From Microbacterium oleivorans NBRC 103075 (lineage in GTDB: Bacteria; Actinomycetota; Actinomycetes; Actinomycetales; Microbacteriaceae): 64,000 nucleotides of DNA. Below are positions 51,336 through 60,104 of the stretch, piece after piece. The position numbers and the translations under genes were made by a program. The DNA lies in assembly GCF_001552475.1 (NCBI RefSeq), contig NZ_BCRG01000006.1:1-64000 (forward strand). The letters run 5' to 3'. The notes beneath the pieces are model-generated. The model was not told where the DNA came from, did no database searches, and worked only from the letters and a program-made list of their open reading frames with translations. Within the stretch, counting starts at the first letter, position 1, and every line of letters starts with the position of its first letter.

Positions 51336-51426
51336 CTGAACAGGGCGACACGACCGATGTCGGGGTTTCGTCGGCGATGTCGCTGATCTGCGACAGCGCC
51401 GAGACAGCGCCGCGACATCCACCCTC

Positions 51427-51432
51427 TAGCGT
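51427..51432 (+). promoter_or_regulatory. Leaderless promoter -10 of the DUF3060 lipoprotein gene
   Basis: TAGCGT followed by seven bases and ATG 51440. Divergent from aroA. Confidence 0.45.
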
Positions 51433-51439
51433 GATTGCC

Positions 51440-52000
51440 ATGGAACAGATCTCTCGCACCGGCATCCGATCCGCGCTTCTCGGAGCCGCCCTTCTCGCTC
51501 CGCTTCTGTTCGCAGGATGTTCCGTGGCCGTCACCGATCCCGCCGCGCGCGCATCATCTCCTGCGCCGTCCTCGTCGAGCGAGGCGCCGGACAGCACACC
51601 GCCGGCTTCGGAGGCGTCGCCCGCGCCGCAGGCGGAGCCGAGCGCGGTGGTCGACGCTCAGACCAAGGAGAAGCTCGACCGGACACGCCTGCGCGAACTC
51701 GTCACGCAGAACCTCACCTGCACCGACGGGTCCGCCACGGTGGGGCGCGACCTCGACGGGATGATCGTGGAGTTCACCGGCAACTGCAAGGAGGTGACGA
51801 TCCTCGCCAGCGCGGGCGTCGTCCTTCTTCCCGACGTCGGCCTCCTGAGCATCAAGGGCGACGCGGAGAACGTCGTGGTGGCCTCGGCAGAGAAGATCGT
51901 CTTCGACAAGAGCGCCGACATCAACCTCGTGGGCTGGGAGAGCGGGACGCCCGCGATCGACTACGCCGGCACCGCGAACGTGACGACGCCCGTCTCCTGA
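51440..52000 (+). CDS. DUF3060-containing lipoprotein
   Basis: Exported lipoprotein of 186 aa. The signal ends at LLFAGC with lipidated Cys27. A Ser/Pro/Ala-rich linker (about 35-72) is followed by a DUF3060-type region with regularly spaced short strands (DGSATVGRDLDGMIVEFTGNCKEVTI, then VVLLPDVGLLSIKGDAENVVV), likely a small beta-helix. Two Cys (about 94 and 117) may form a disulfide. It sits 16 bases before a two-component system, so it may be a target or accessory sensor of it. Function unknown. Confidence 0.75.
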   Translation: MEQISRTGIRSALLGAALLAPLLFAGCSVAVTDPAARASSPAPSSSSEAPDSTPPASEASPAPQAEPSAVVDAQTKEKLDRTRLRELVTQNLTCTDGSATVGRDLDGMIVEFTGNCKEVTILASAGVVLLPDVGLLSIKGDAENVVVASAEKIVFDKSADINLVGWESGTPAIDYAGTANVTTPVS

Positions 52001-52004
52001 TCGC

Positions 52005-52010
52005 TACGAT
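52005..52010 (+). promoter_or_regulatory. Leaderless promoter -10 of the response regulator gene
   Basis: TACGAT followed by six bases and ATG 52017; it lies in the 16-base gap after the DUF3060 gene. Confidence 0.45.
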
Positions 52011-52016
52011 CCGGGT

Positions 52017-52736
52017 ATGTCCTCCGATGCGGCACCCCGGCTGCTCCTCGTCGATGACGAGCAGTCGATCACCGAGAGCCTCGCACCGTTTCTGAGTCGG
52101 AGCGGGTTCGACGTCGACGTCGCCGCGGACGGCGCGGAGGCGTTGCGGGTCATCGCGTCGCGGCATCCCGACATCGTCGTGAGCGACGTCGTCATGCCGG
52201 TGGTCGACGGTCGCGAGCTGCTCCGCCGGCTCCGACGCGCGGGTGACGCGACACCCGTCATCCTGCTCACCCACGTCGGCGAGTCCGGGGAGCGGTCCGC
52301 CGCTCTGGACGAGGGCGCTGATGACTACCTGAACAAGCCGTTCGACCCCCAGGAGCTCGTCTCCCGCACGAGAGCGGTCCTGCGGCGGGTTGCGACGGGC
52401 GCAGGAGGTCTCGTCTCATCGGAGGTCGTCGAGGCGGACGGGGTGCGGCTCGACCGGCCCGCCCGCCGGGTGTGGCGGGACGGCGTGGAGGTCTCGCTCA
52501 CACCGAAGGCGTTCCAGCTGCTCGAGTTCCTGATGACGCGGCCGGGCGAGGCTCATGCGCGCGAGCGACTCCTCAGCGTCGTGTGGGGGTTCGACTTCGC
52601 CGCGCACACGCGCGCCGTCGACAACCGTGTCGCCGAACTGCGTTCCGCGCTGGGGGATGATGCGTCCTCGCCCACGTACATAGAGACCGTGCCGGGGGTC
52701 GGCTACCGGTTCACCCGATCGGTGCGCCGCGCGTGA
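52017..52736 (+). CDS. OmpR-family response regulator
   Basis: Regulator of 239 aa. The receiver domain has VDDEQ (12-16), the phospho-acceptor Asp57 in DIVVSDVVMP, and the Lys in NKPF. The winged-helix DNA-binding domain runs from about 135 to 235 and ends VPGVGYRF. Coupled to the following kinase (GTGA overlap). Target genes cannot be read; the DUF3060 lipoprotein next door is a candidate. Confidence 0.88.
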   Translation: MSSDAAPRLLLVDDEQSITESLAPFLSRSGFDVDVAADGAEALRVIASRHPDIVVSDVVMPVVDGRELLRRLRRAGDATPVILLTHVGESGERSAALDEGADDYLNKPFDPQELVSRTRAVLRRVATGAGGLVSSEVVEADGVRLDRPARRVWRDGVEVSLTPKAFQLLEFLMTRPGEAHARERLLSVVWGFDFAAHTRAVDNRVAELRSALGDDASSPTYIETVPGVGYRFTRSVRRA

Positions 52737-53617
52737 GCAGGCGCCGGGTCGTCGTGGCCGCGCTTCCGACGGCGGCATTGCTGGTCCTCGCGATCGTCGC
52801 CTTCGCACTCGATCAGCGGACGGTCGTGGTGTCGACGCCACTCGGCACCGTCATCCTCGTCGTCGCCGTGGTCGTCGCCGCTGTGACGGTGATCGCGCTC
52901 ACGTGGCGAGCCCACATCCGGCGGACTGCGCTGCGCGCGCACGAGGAGACGAGGCGTTCCGCCGCCGTCGAGCACCGCCGGTTCCTCGACCGTCTGGACC
53001 ACGAGCTGAAGAACCCCATCACCGCCATCCGCGCGGCCGTCGCAGTCAGCGACGCATCGACGCCGCAGCTCACGGCCATCGATGCGCAGACCACGCGCAT
53101 GGCGCGACTCGTCGGCGACCTCCGCAAGCTCGGTGAGCTCCAGACCGCTCCGATGGAGCGCGTCGCCGTCGACCTGAGCGACGTCGTCACCGACGCGGCC
53201 GCCACCATCGGTGAGGCACAGGGGCGCGACATCCGTGTCACGCTCCCGTCCGCTCCGTGGCCGCTGCCGACGGTGGTGGGGGATCCGGATCTGCTCTTCA
53301 CCGCCGTCCACAACGTCGTGTCGAATGCGGTCAAGTACTCCGAGCCCGGCGACACCGTCGAGGTCCGCGGCATCGAGCGGGCCGGCCGCGTCGTGATCGA
53401 GGTCGCGGACACGGGCCGCGGCATCCCGGCAGCAGACGTCCCGTCGGTGCTCGACGAGCTCGCGCGGGGTGCCAACGCGCGCGACCGGCTCGGCAGCGGC
53501 CTGGGGCTCGCCCTCGTCCGGACGATCGTCGAACGCCACGGCGGTTCGGTGTCGGTCGACTCCCACGAGGGACGCGGCACTCGGGTCAGCATCGAGATCC
53601 CCGTCGTCACGTCGTGA
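52733..53617 (+). CDS. Two-component sensor histidine kinase
   Basis: Kinase of 294 aa, short for the class. Two membrane helices at 7-27 and 38-60 leave only about ten residues between them, so it has almost no extracytoplasmic sensor domain and may sense the membrane or a partner protein. HisKA block FLDRLDHELKNPITAIRAAV (His90), then the ATPase domain with NVVSNAVKYSE, DTGRGIP and GSGLGLALV. The GTG start overlaps the response regulator stop. Confidence 0.88.
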   Translation: MSRRRVVVAALPTAALLVLAIVAFALDQRTVVVSTPLGTVILVVAVVVAAVTVIALTWRAHIRRTALRAHEETRRSAAVEHRRFLDRLDHELKNPITAIRAAVAVSDASTPQLTAIDAQTTRMARLVGDLRKLGELQTAPMERVAVDLSDVVTDAAATIGEAQGRDIRVTLPSAPWPLPTVVGDPDLLFTAVHNVVSNAVKYSEPGDTVEVRGIERAGRVVIEVADTGRGIPAADVPSVLDELARGANARDRLGSGLGLALVRTIVERHGGSVSVDSHEGRGTRVSIEIPVVTS

Positions 53618-53638
53618 GACGAGGATCCGGAGAAAGCT

Positions 53639-53667
53639 GGGAATAGGCCCAGCCCCGGCCTCGTTGG
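53639..53667 (+). promoter_or_regulatory. SigH/SigR-type promoter, autoregulatory
   Basis: GGGAAT (53639-53644), 17-base spacer, CGTTGG (53662-53667). This matches the known SigR/SigH consensus (GGGAAT-N16-18-CGTT). The predicted start falls near 53674, the first base of an in-frame ATG. Confidence 0.75.
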
Positions 53668-53709
53668 ACCCTCATGTCGACGACATTCAGGCCAGTGGAG
53701 AGGAGCGCG

Positions 53710-54363
53710 ATGACCGCCGTATTGGAAGCGCCCGAGCTCGCCGAATGGGCAGACGTAGACTTGCGGGCGATGAACGATCAGGCGGTCGAAGACCCGCGTA
53801 CCCAGTTCGAGGAGCAGGCGCTCCCCTTCATGGACCAGCTTTACGCGGCGGCGATGCGGATGACCCGCAACCCCGCTGACGCGTCGGACCTGGTGCAGGA
53901 GACATTCGTCAAGGCGTTCGCCGCCTGGGCGTCCTTCACCCAGGGCACCAACCTCAAGGCGTGGCTCTACCGCATTCTGACGAACACGTACATCAACACG
54001 TACCGGAAGAAGCAGCGCGAGCCGTACCAGGGCACGATCGACGATCTCGAGGACTGGCAGCTCGGGGGAGCGGAATCGACGACGGCGTCCTCGGCGCGGT
54101 CAGCCGAAGCCGAGGCGATCGACCACATGCCTGCATCCGTCGTCAAGGATGCGCTGCAGTCCCTTCCGGAAGACTTCCGACTGGCCGTGTACCTCGCGGA
54201 CGTCGAAGGGTTCGCGTATCAGGAGATCGCGGACATCATGAAAACCCCCATCGGCACGGTCATGAGCCGTCTGCATCGAGGCAGACGACAGCTCCGCGAC
54301 CTGCTGTCCGACTACGCGAAAGAGCGCGGCATCGATGTGCCCGCCACGAGGAGTGCGAAATGA
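53710..54363 (+). CDS. sigH: ECF RNA polymerase sigma factor, SigH/SigR type
   Basis: Sigma factor of 217 aa for the thiol-oxidative and heat stress response. Region 2 (about 35-100) has the [17 protein letters not shown] and [27 protein letters not shown] blocks; region 4 (about 145-205) has [26 protein letters not shown] and [17 protein letters not shown] 53710 has GGAGAGGAG just upstream and gives the standard protein. An in-frame ATG at 53674 adds 12 residues and lies exactly six bases after the SigH-type -10, so a stress-induced leaderless mRNA could yield a longer isoform. Coupled to its zinc anti-sigma factor. Confidence 0.93.
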   Translation: MTAVLEAPELAEWADVDLRAMNDQAVEDPRTQFEEQALPFMDQLYAAAMRMTRNPADASDLVQETFVKAFAAWASFTQGTNLKAWLYRILTNTYINTYRKKQREPYQGTIDDLEDWQLGGAESTTASSARSAEAEAIDHMPASVVKDALQSLPEDFRLAVYLADVEGFAYQEIADIMKTPIGTVMSRLHRGRRQLRDLLSDYAKERGIDVPATRSAK

Positions 54364-54605
54364 CCGATTGCGGTTGCGACAAGGCCCAGAAGGACCTCGA
54401 AGAGTACCTGCGCAACGAGATCTGCAACACCCGCCACGCGGACATCACCGAGCACCTCGAGAACTGCGCCGAGTGCCGTGACGAAGCCCTCGTCGCGACG
54501 ACGCTGACGGCCGTGGTCGCTCGTGCCTGCAAGGAAGCCGCTCCCGAGGATCTTCGCGACCAGGTTCTCGCACGTTTGCGCACGGAGCAGGCCACCCACC
54601 ACTGA
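54360..54605 (+). CDS. rsrA: Zinc anti-sigma factor, RsrA/RshA type
   Basis: Protein of 81 aa that binds the sigma factor and releases it when its thiols are oxidised. The zinc anti-sigma motif HxxxCxxC is visible as His32, Cys36 and Cys39 ([11 protein letters not shown]), with further cysteines at 4, 6 and 22. ATG 54360 overlaps the sigH stop (ATGA) and has GAGGAG upstream. A strong terminator follows. In M. tuberculosis the pair is sigH-rshA in the same chromosomal area. Confidence 0.9.
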   Translation: MTDCGCDKAQKDLEEYLRNEICNTRHADITEHLENCAECRDEALVATTLTAVVARACKEAAPEDLRDQVLARLRTEQATHH

Positions 54606-54627
54606 CCTCTCGCTGACGAGCAGGAGA

Positions 54628-54669
54628 GACAGAGAAGAGGCCCCGCCGAAGCGGGGCCTCTTCTCTGTC
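54628..54669. terminator. Bidirectional hairpin terminator between rsrA and kgd
   Basis: Perfect 19-base stem (core AGAAGAGGCCCCGC) with a CGAA tetraloop, between convergent stops. Confidence 0.85.
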
Positions 54670-54679
54670 CGGCATCCGA

Positions 54680-57600
54680 TCAGAAGCCGAGCGCCTGCTC
54701 CATGATCTCCGCGTGCTGGCGAGCATGAACCTTCGGCGAGCCGGTGGCGGTGGATGCCGCCGAGGCCCGGGAGGTCCGTGTGATCGTACGGCCCTTGAGG
54801 TGCTTCTCGACCTCGAGCGCGATGAACGGCCAGGCGCCCTGGTTGGCGGGCTCCTCCTGGACCCAGAACAGCTCCGCATTGGGGTAGCTGTCGAGGACCG
54901 CGTTCAGCTGGTCGACCGGCGCCGGGTAGTACTGCTCCAGGCGGACCAGGGCGACCTTCTCGTTGGGCTTCTTCTCGAGCTCGGCGGCCAGATCCCAGTG
55001 GATCTTGCCGGCGTGCAGCAGCACCCGGGTGACGGCGCCGCGGTCGAGCGAACGCTCGTCGTCGAGCACGGGCTCGAATCGGCCCTCGAGGAAGTCCTCC
55101 ACCGGGCTCGTCGCGTTCCGCAGTCGCAGCATGGCCTTCGGGGTGAAGACGATGAGCGGACGGCGCGGACGCGCGTAGGCCTGGCGGCGGAGCAGATGGA
55201 AGTACGACGCGGGCGTCGAGGGGCGCGCGACGGTCATGTTGTCCTGCGCGCACATCTGCAGGTAGCGCTCGATGCGGGCCGACGAGTGGTCCGGTCCCTG
55301 TCCCTCGTAGCCGTGGGGGAGCAGGAGCACAACGCCCGACTGCTGCGCCCACTTCTGCTCGGCCGACGAGATGAACTCGTCGATGACCGACTGCGCGCCG
55401 TTGGCGAAGTCGCCGAACTGCGCTTCCCAGAGCGTCAGCGTGTCGGCGCGCTCGACCGAGTAGCCGTACTCGAACGCCATCGCCGCGTATTCGCTCAGGA
55501 GCGAGTCGTAGACGTAGAACCGGCCCTGGTTGTCGCTGAGGTTCGCCAGCGGCAGCCACTCCTGGCCGTTCGCGCGATCATGCATGACGGCATGGCGCGT
55601 CACGAACGTGCCACGGCGGACGTCCTGTCCGGCTAGTCGTACGTTCGAGCCCTCCGCGAGGAGGGAGCCGAAGGCGAGCAGTTCTCCGAAGCCCCAGTCG
55701 ATCTTGCCGTTGCGGCTCATGTCGTGGCGCTTGTCGAGCAGCTGCTGCAGCTTCGTGTGCACCGTGAAGCCCTCAGGCTTGTTCACGAACGCGTCACCGA
55801 TGCGCTCGATAACGTCACGGCTGACGGCGGTCGAGTCAGGTTCGCCGACTGCGGGCTCGGCTGCGTTGTCGGGGGCGACCACGGGAGAGGTCCCGGTCTG
55901 TGCGGCGTGGATCTCCGCGAAGGCGATCTCGAGGCGGTTCTGGAAGTCCTGCTTCGCGGTGTCGTACTCCTCCTCGGTGATGTCGCCACGACCGACGAGG
56001 GCCTCGGTGTAGAGCTTGCGAACCGAGCGCTTCGCCTCGATGAGGTTCGTCATCAGCGGCTGCGTCATCGAGGGGTCGTCGCCCTCGTTGTGGCCGCGAC
56101 GGCGGTAGCAGACGAGGTCGATGACGACATCGCGGTTGAACTCCTGGCGGTACCGGAAGGCGAGCTCCGCGACGTGGACGACGGCTTCGGGATCGTCGCC
56201 GTTCACGTGGAAGATCGGGGCCTGGATCGTCTTGGCGACGTCGGTCGCATAGATCGAGGTGCGCGCGTCGAGCGGGAGGGTCGTGAAGCCGACCTGGTTG
56301 TTGACGACCACGTGCACGGTGCCGCCGGTGCGATAGCCGCGCAGGCGCGACATCTGCAGCGTCTCCATCACGACGCCCTGGCCGGCGAAGGCCGCGTCGC
56401 CGTGGACGAGGATCGGCAGCCACGAGAACGACCCGATGGGGAGGCGATCCTGCTTGGCGCGGACGATGCCCTCGAGGACGCCATCGACGGTCTCCAGGTG
56501 CGAGGGGTTCGCCGCCAGGTAGACGGGGAGTTCCTCGCCACCGTCGGCGACGAAGGTGCCCTGCGTGCCGAGGTGGTACTTGACGTCACCCGAACCGCTC
56601 TTGGATCCGACGGCGACGGAGCCCTCGAACTCGCGGAAGAGCTGGCTGTACGTCTTGCCGGCGACGTTGGTGAGGACGTTGAGGCGACCACGGTGCGCCA
56701 TGGCGATCGCGGCCCCGTCGAGACCCTCGGCCGCAGCACCCTGCAGGATCTGGTCGAGGAGCGGGACGAGGGACTCGCCGCCCTCGAGGCTGAAGCGCTT
56801 CTGACCGACGAACTTCGTCTGCAGGAAGGTCTCGAATGCCTCGGCCTCGTTCAGCTTGCCGAGGACGCGCAGCTGCTCGTCGTGCCCGGGCTTCTGGTAC
56901 TTGATCTCGAGGTTGTCCTGGAACCACTTGCGCTGGGTCGGGTCCTGGATGTGCATGTACTCGACACCGACGGTGCGGCAGTACGAGTCGCGGAGGATGC
57001 CCAGGATGTCGCGGAGCTTCATCGTGCGCTTGCCGCCGAAGCCGTTCGTGACGAACTCGCGGTCGAGGTCCCAGAAGGTCAGCCCGTGGTTCTCGATCTC
57101 GAGGTCGGGGTGCGTGCGCTGAACGTACTCGAGGGGATCGATGTCGGCCATCATGTGACCGCGGACGCGGTAGGAGTTGATGAGCTCCTGCACGCGCGCC
57201 GTCTTGTCGACGCGCTCGGCGATGTCGACCTTGATGTCGCTCGACCAACGGATGGGCGAGTACGGGATGCGGAGGGCCGCGAAGATGTCGTCGTAGAAGC
57301 CGTCCTGGCCGATGAGCAGCTGGTGCACGATCTTGAGGAACTCGCCCGAGCCGGCACCCTGGATGACGCGGTGGTCGTAGGTGCTCGTGAGCGTGATGGT
57401 CTTACCGATGCCGAGCTCGCCGAGGGTCTTCTCGCTGGCTCCCTGGAACTCAGCCGGGTAGTCGAGGGCGCCGGCACCGATGATGCAGCCCTGGCCCTTC
57501 ATGAGGCGGGGGACGGAGTGCACCGTGCCGATGCCGCCCGGGTTCGTGAGGGAGACCGTCGTGCCCTGGAAGTCGGCGGCGGTCAGCTTGTTCTTACGCG

Positions 57601-58387
57601 CGCGCTGGACGAGATCCTCGTAGGCCAGCAGGTACTCGTTGAATGTGAGGGTCTCCGCCTGCTTGATGCTGGGGACCATGAGCGCACGGGTGCCGTCGGG
57701 CTTGGGCAGGTCGATCGCGATGCCGAGGTTGATGTGGGCGGGGGAGACCACGGACGGCTTGCCGTCGACCTCGGTGTAGAAGACGTTCTGGGTCGGGAAT
57801 GCCTTGAGCGCCTGGATCAGCGCCCACCCGATGATGTGCGTGAAGCTCACCTTGCCGCCGCGCGTGCGGGACATGTGGTTGTTGATGACGATGCGGTTGT
57901 CGATCATCAGCTTCGCGGGGATGGTGCGGACGCTCGTGGCAGTCGGGACGGTCAGCGACTCGTCCATGTTCGCGGCAAGGGTCTTGGGAAGCCCGCGGAG
58001 CGGAGTGACGGTGTCCTCGAGCGTGGCCTTCTCCGCGGAGGGTGCCGCCTTGGGGGCCTCGGCCGGAATCGGCTGCGGCGCGGCGGGGCGGGCGGTCGTG
58101 CGTGCCACGGGCGCAGCGCCGGTGGGCGCAGCTGCGCGGGCCTCAGCGGCGGGTGCCGGGCCGGCGGCGGCAGGTGCTGCCGGAGCGGATGCCGCGGGTG
58201 CGGCAGCCTCGGTGGCGGCGCCGCCCGAGGGGGTGTCGGGCGTGTAGGCCTCGAGGACAGGCCACCACTCCTTGTCCACCGAGTTCTTGTCGCGGCTGTA
58301 CTGCTCGTACAGCTCTGCGACGAGCCATTCATTGGCTCCGAATTCCCCGTCGCTCGTAGTTCCCACGCCGGTCGCCTGACTGGACAC
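54680..58387 (-). CDS. kgd: Multifunctional 2-oxoglutarate decarboxylase/dehydrogenase (E2-E1 fusion)
   Basis: Actinobacterial form of the 2-oxoglutarate dehydrogenase E1, 1235 aa. The N-terminal segment NEWLVAELYEQYSRDKNSVDKEWW (about 19-42) is the E1 binding helix. An Ala/Pro-rich linker (about 56-115) follows, then a succinyltransferase-like E2 domain (about 125-365, with TYDHRVIQGAGSGEFL holding the catalytic His and Asp), and the thiamine-diphosphate E1 part (about 385-1235; HRGRLNVL, GDAAFAGQG, and the C-terminal LLLPHGYEGQGPDHSSARIER). It works with a separate E2 and E3 in the TCA cycle. The GTG start has GGCGGAACC upstream. Confidence 0.95.
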   Translation of the reverse strand: MSSQATGVGTTSDGEFGANEWLVAELYEQYSRDKNSVDKEWWPVLEAYTPDTPSGGAATEAAAPAASAPAAPAAAGPAPAAEARAAAPTGAAPVARTTARPAAPQPIPAEAPKAAPSAEKATLEDTVTPLRGLPKTLAANMDESLTVPTATSVRTIPAKLMIDNRIVINNHMSRTRGGKVSFTHIIGWALIQALKAFPTQNVFYTEVDGKPSVVSPAHINLGIAIDLPKPDGTRALMVPSIKQAETLTFNEYLLAYEDLVQRARKNKLTAADFQGTTVSLTNPGGIGTVHSVPRLMKGQGCIIGAGALDYPAEFQGASEKTLGELGIGKTITLTSTYDHRVIQGAGSGEFLKIVHQLLIGQDGFYDDIFAALRIPYSPIRWSSDIKVDIAERVDKTARVQELINSYRVRGHMMADIDPLEYVQRTHPDLEIENHGLTFWDLDREFVTNGFGGKRTMKLRDILGILRDSYCRTVGVEYMHIQDPTQRKWFQDNLEIKYQKPGHDEQLRVLGKLNEAEAFETFLQTKFVGQKRFSLEGGESLVPLLDQILQGAAAEGLDGAAIAMAHRGRLNVLTNVAGKTYSQLFREFEGSVAVGSKSGSGDVKYHLGTQGTFVADGGEELPVYLAANPSHLETVDGVLEGIVRAKQDRLPIGSFSWLPILVHGDAAFAGQGVVMETLQMSRLRGYRTGGTVHVVVNNQVGFTTLPLDARTSIYATDVAKTIQAPIFHVNGDDPEAVVHVAELAFRYRQEFNRDVVIDLVCYRRRGHNEGDDPSMTQPLMTNLIEAKRSVRKLYTEALVGRGDITEEEYDTAKQDFQNRLEIAFAEIHAAQTGTSPVVAPDNAAEPAVGEPDSTAVSRDVIERIGDAFVNKPEGFTVHTKLQQLLDKRHDMSRNGKIDWGFGELLAFGSLLAEGSNVRLAGQDVRRGTFVTRHAVMHDRANGQEWLPLANLSDNQGRFYVYDSLLSEYAAMAFEYGYSVERADTLTLWEAQFGDFANGAQSVIDEFISSAEQKWAQQSGVVLLLPHGYEGQGPDHSSARIERYLQMCAQDNMTVARPSTPASYFHLLRRQAYARPRRPLIVFTPKAMLRLRNATSPVEDFLEGRFEPVLDDERSLDRGAVTRVLLHAGKIHWDLAAELEKKPNEKVALVRLEQYYPAPVDQLNAVLDSYPNAELFWVQEEPANQGAWPFIALEVEKHLKGRTITRTSRASAASTATGSPKVHARQHAEIMEQALGF

Positions 58388-58523
58388 GGTTCCGCCTGCT
58401 TTCGTCGTCGACGTTCAGAATGTGCGGGGCTCGCGCGGCTCCGCGCACAGACGTCAAGGGTATCCCAGGTTGCCACCCCTCCGACCCGCTTCCGGGGCCC
58501 GGACGCGGGGGTCCGCCGTCGCA

Positions 58524-58529
58524 TAGCGT
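58524..58529 (+). promoter_or_regulatory. Leaderless promoter -10 of guaB1
   Basis: TAGCGT followed by GGAGGT and ATG 58536. As with pdtaS, the purine-rich spacer is too close to be a ribosome binding site. Confidence 0.45.
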
Positions 58530-58535
58530 GGAGGT

Positions 58536-59990
58536 ATGCACTTCTCCGGTGAGCGGCCCGCAGGCGACCTGACCTACTCTGACGTCTTCCTCGTCCCGCG
58601 ACGCTCGGACGTGACGAGCCGCCTGGACGTGGACCTCTCGCCGGGAGACGGCACGAACGCGACGATTCCGATCGTCGCCTCGAACATGAACTCGGTCACG
58701 GGCCCCCGTCTGGCGGCGACGCTCGCCCGTCGCGGCGGCCTCGCGGTCCTGCCGCAGGACATGGCGCTCCAGGACGTGGATGCCGGCATCCGGTGGGTGA
58801 AGGATCAGCCGGTGCGCTGGGACACGCCGCTCGTCCTGTCGCCGGACGCGCTGGTCTCGGATGCCGCGTCGCTCCTGCCGCCGGCGAGCGGACACGGCAT
58901 CGTCGTCGCGTCGACGACCGGCCGCGTCCACGTGGACGACATCCTCGGCATCGTGCCGGCTGCGCGACTCGGGACGGCTCTGCCCGACGCCCGCCTGGGC
59001 GACCTCGTGCGGGGGCGGGCCGCATCCATCGATGCGGACGACGTCGACAGTGCGCGGGCGGCGTTCGACCTGCTCATCGCGGCGGATGCCGACATCGTCA
59101 CGGTCCTGCACCACGGCTACCTCGTCGGCACGCTGTCGCAGCGGACCGCGCTGCGCTCGTCGCTGTACCGCCCCGCCGTCGACGCCGACGGACGCCTCAT
59201 CGTCGCCGCGGCGGTCGGGATCAACGGCGACGTCGCGGCGAAGGCACGCGCTCTCGCCGCCGCCGGCGTCGATGCGCTCGTCGTCGACACGGCGCACGGC
59301 CACCAGGAGAGCATGATCCGAGCGCTCCGCGCCGTCTCGGCCGAGAAGCTCGGCCTGCCGATCGTCGCCGGCAACGTCGTCACCGCCGAGGGTGTCGAGG
59401 ATCTCGTCGCCGCGGGCGCGACCATCCTCAAGGTCGGGGTGGGGCCGGGCGCCATGTGCACGACGCGCATGATGACGGCCGTCGGCCGACCGCAGTTCTC
59501 CGCCGTCCTCGAGACGGCGGAAGCCGCGGCGGCCACCGGCGCGCACGTGTGGGCGGACGGCGGCGTCCGTTACCCCCGCGACGTCGCGCTGGCACTGGCG
59601 GCGGGCGCGGCATCCGTCATGATCGGCTCGTGGTTCGCCGGCACGATCGAAGCGCCCGGTGACCTTCGGGTCGACGCCGAGGGTCGCGTGTTCAAGGAAT
59701 CGTGGGGGATGGCCTCGACGAAGGCCGTGCAGGGCCGGTTCGGCCGCCTCGACCCGTTCGAGCGCGCTCGCAAGGAACTGTTCGCCGAGGGCATCTCGTC
59801 GTCGCGGATCTACCTCGATCCGCTCCGGCCGAGCGTCGAAGACCTGCTGGACATGATCACCTCCGGCGTCCGCTCCTCCTTCACTTACGCGGGGGCGGCG
59901 ACCGTCGCCGATTTCCACGAGCGGGCGACCGTCGGATTCCAGTCCGCCGCCGGCTACGAAGAGGGCAAGGCGTTGCCGGTCAGCTGGTGA
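58536..59990 (+). CDS. guaB1: GuaB1-type GMP reductase
   Basis: Protein of 484 aa of the IMP dehydrogenase/GMP reductase fold. The N-terminal TYSDVFLVP and VASNMNSVTG blocks, a central CBS-domain region (about 90-200), the NAD/flavin-barrel loops VDTAHGHQESMI and KVGVGPGAMCTTRMMT (catalytic Cys308) are clear. Mycobacterial GuaB1 was shown to be a GMP reductase (GMP to IMP with NADPH), despite IMPDH-like annotation; the same activity is inferred. The true IMP dehydrogenase should be elsewhere in the genome. Confidence 0.88.
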   Translation: MHFSGERPAGDLTYSDVFLVPRRSDVTSRLDVDLSPGDGTNATIPIVASNMNSVTGPRLAATLARRGGLAVLPQDMALQDVDAGIRWVKDQPVRWDTPLVLSPDALVSDAASLLPPASGHGIVVASTTGRVHVDDILGIVPAARLGTALPDARLGDLVRGRAASIDADDVDSARAAFDLLIAADADIVTVLHHGYLVGTLSQRTALRSSLYRPAVDADGRLIVAAAVGINGDVAAKARALAAAGVDALVVDTAHGHQESMIRALRAVSAEKLGLPIVAGNVVTAEGVEDLVAAGATILKVGVGPGAMCTTRMMTAVGRPQFSAVLETAEAAAATGAHVWADGGVRYPRDVALALAAGAASVMIGSWFAGTIEAPGDLRVDAEGRVFKESWGMASTKAVQGRFGRLDPFERARKELFAEGISSSRIYLDPLRPSVEDLLDMITSGVRSSFTYAGAATVADFHERATVGFQSAAGYEEGKALPVSW

Positions 59991-60019
59991 ACCCACGCGC
60001 GGGAGGACGTGCGGTGCCG

Positions 60020-60025
60020 TAGAAT
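60020..60025 (+). promoter_or_regulatory. Promoter -10 of the leader ORF and CNNM operon
   Basis: TAGAAT. The predicted transcription start near 60032 falls about four bases before the ATG of the leader ORF, leaving a 5' UTR of about 72 bases for the downstream gene. Confidence 0.5.
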
Positions 60026-60035
60026 CGAGCACACA

Positions 60036-60104
60036 ATGGACGACCCTCCCAGTAGACCTTCGCCCCACCGACCCTTTTCCCCGCTGATCGGGGGTGACGT
60101 GTGA
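60036..60104 (+). CDS. Proline-rich leader ORF, 22 codons
   Basis: Small ORF beginning MDDPPSRPSP and ending on a TGA that overlaps the ATG of the CNNM gene (TGATG). Six of its 22 residues are Pro, and two Asp follow the initiating Met directly. It starts close to the predicted transcription start, so it would be [15 protein letters not shown]. Acidic/Pro-rich leader peptides are known to regulate Mg transport genes by magnesium- and proline-dependent ribosome behaviour (MgtL before mgtA in enterobacteria). The gene after it encodes a CNNM/CorC-type protein of the Mg transport family, so an analogous role is suggested. There is no direct evidence of [11 protein letters not shown]. Confidence 0.5.
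   Translation: MDDPPSRPSPHRPFSPLIGGDV
60079..60093 (+). promoter_or_regulatory. Small hairpin that covers the CNNM ribosome binding site
   Basis: CCCCG and CGGGG arms around CTGAT. The second arm contains most of the GGGGGTGA ribosome binding site (60090-60097). Ribosomes [11 protein letters not shown] the leader ORF would open it. Confidence 0.45.

Noticed and set aside
55724..58552. A 942-codon open frame on the plus strand opposite kgd
   Set aside because: It is the antisense frame of a highly conserved 1235-aa enzyme. Its [11 protein letters not shown] is Asp/Val/Arg-rich without any motif, as expected from third-position GC in the opposite frame.
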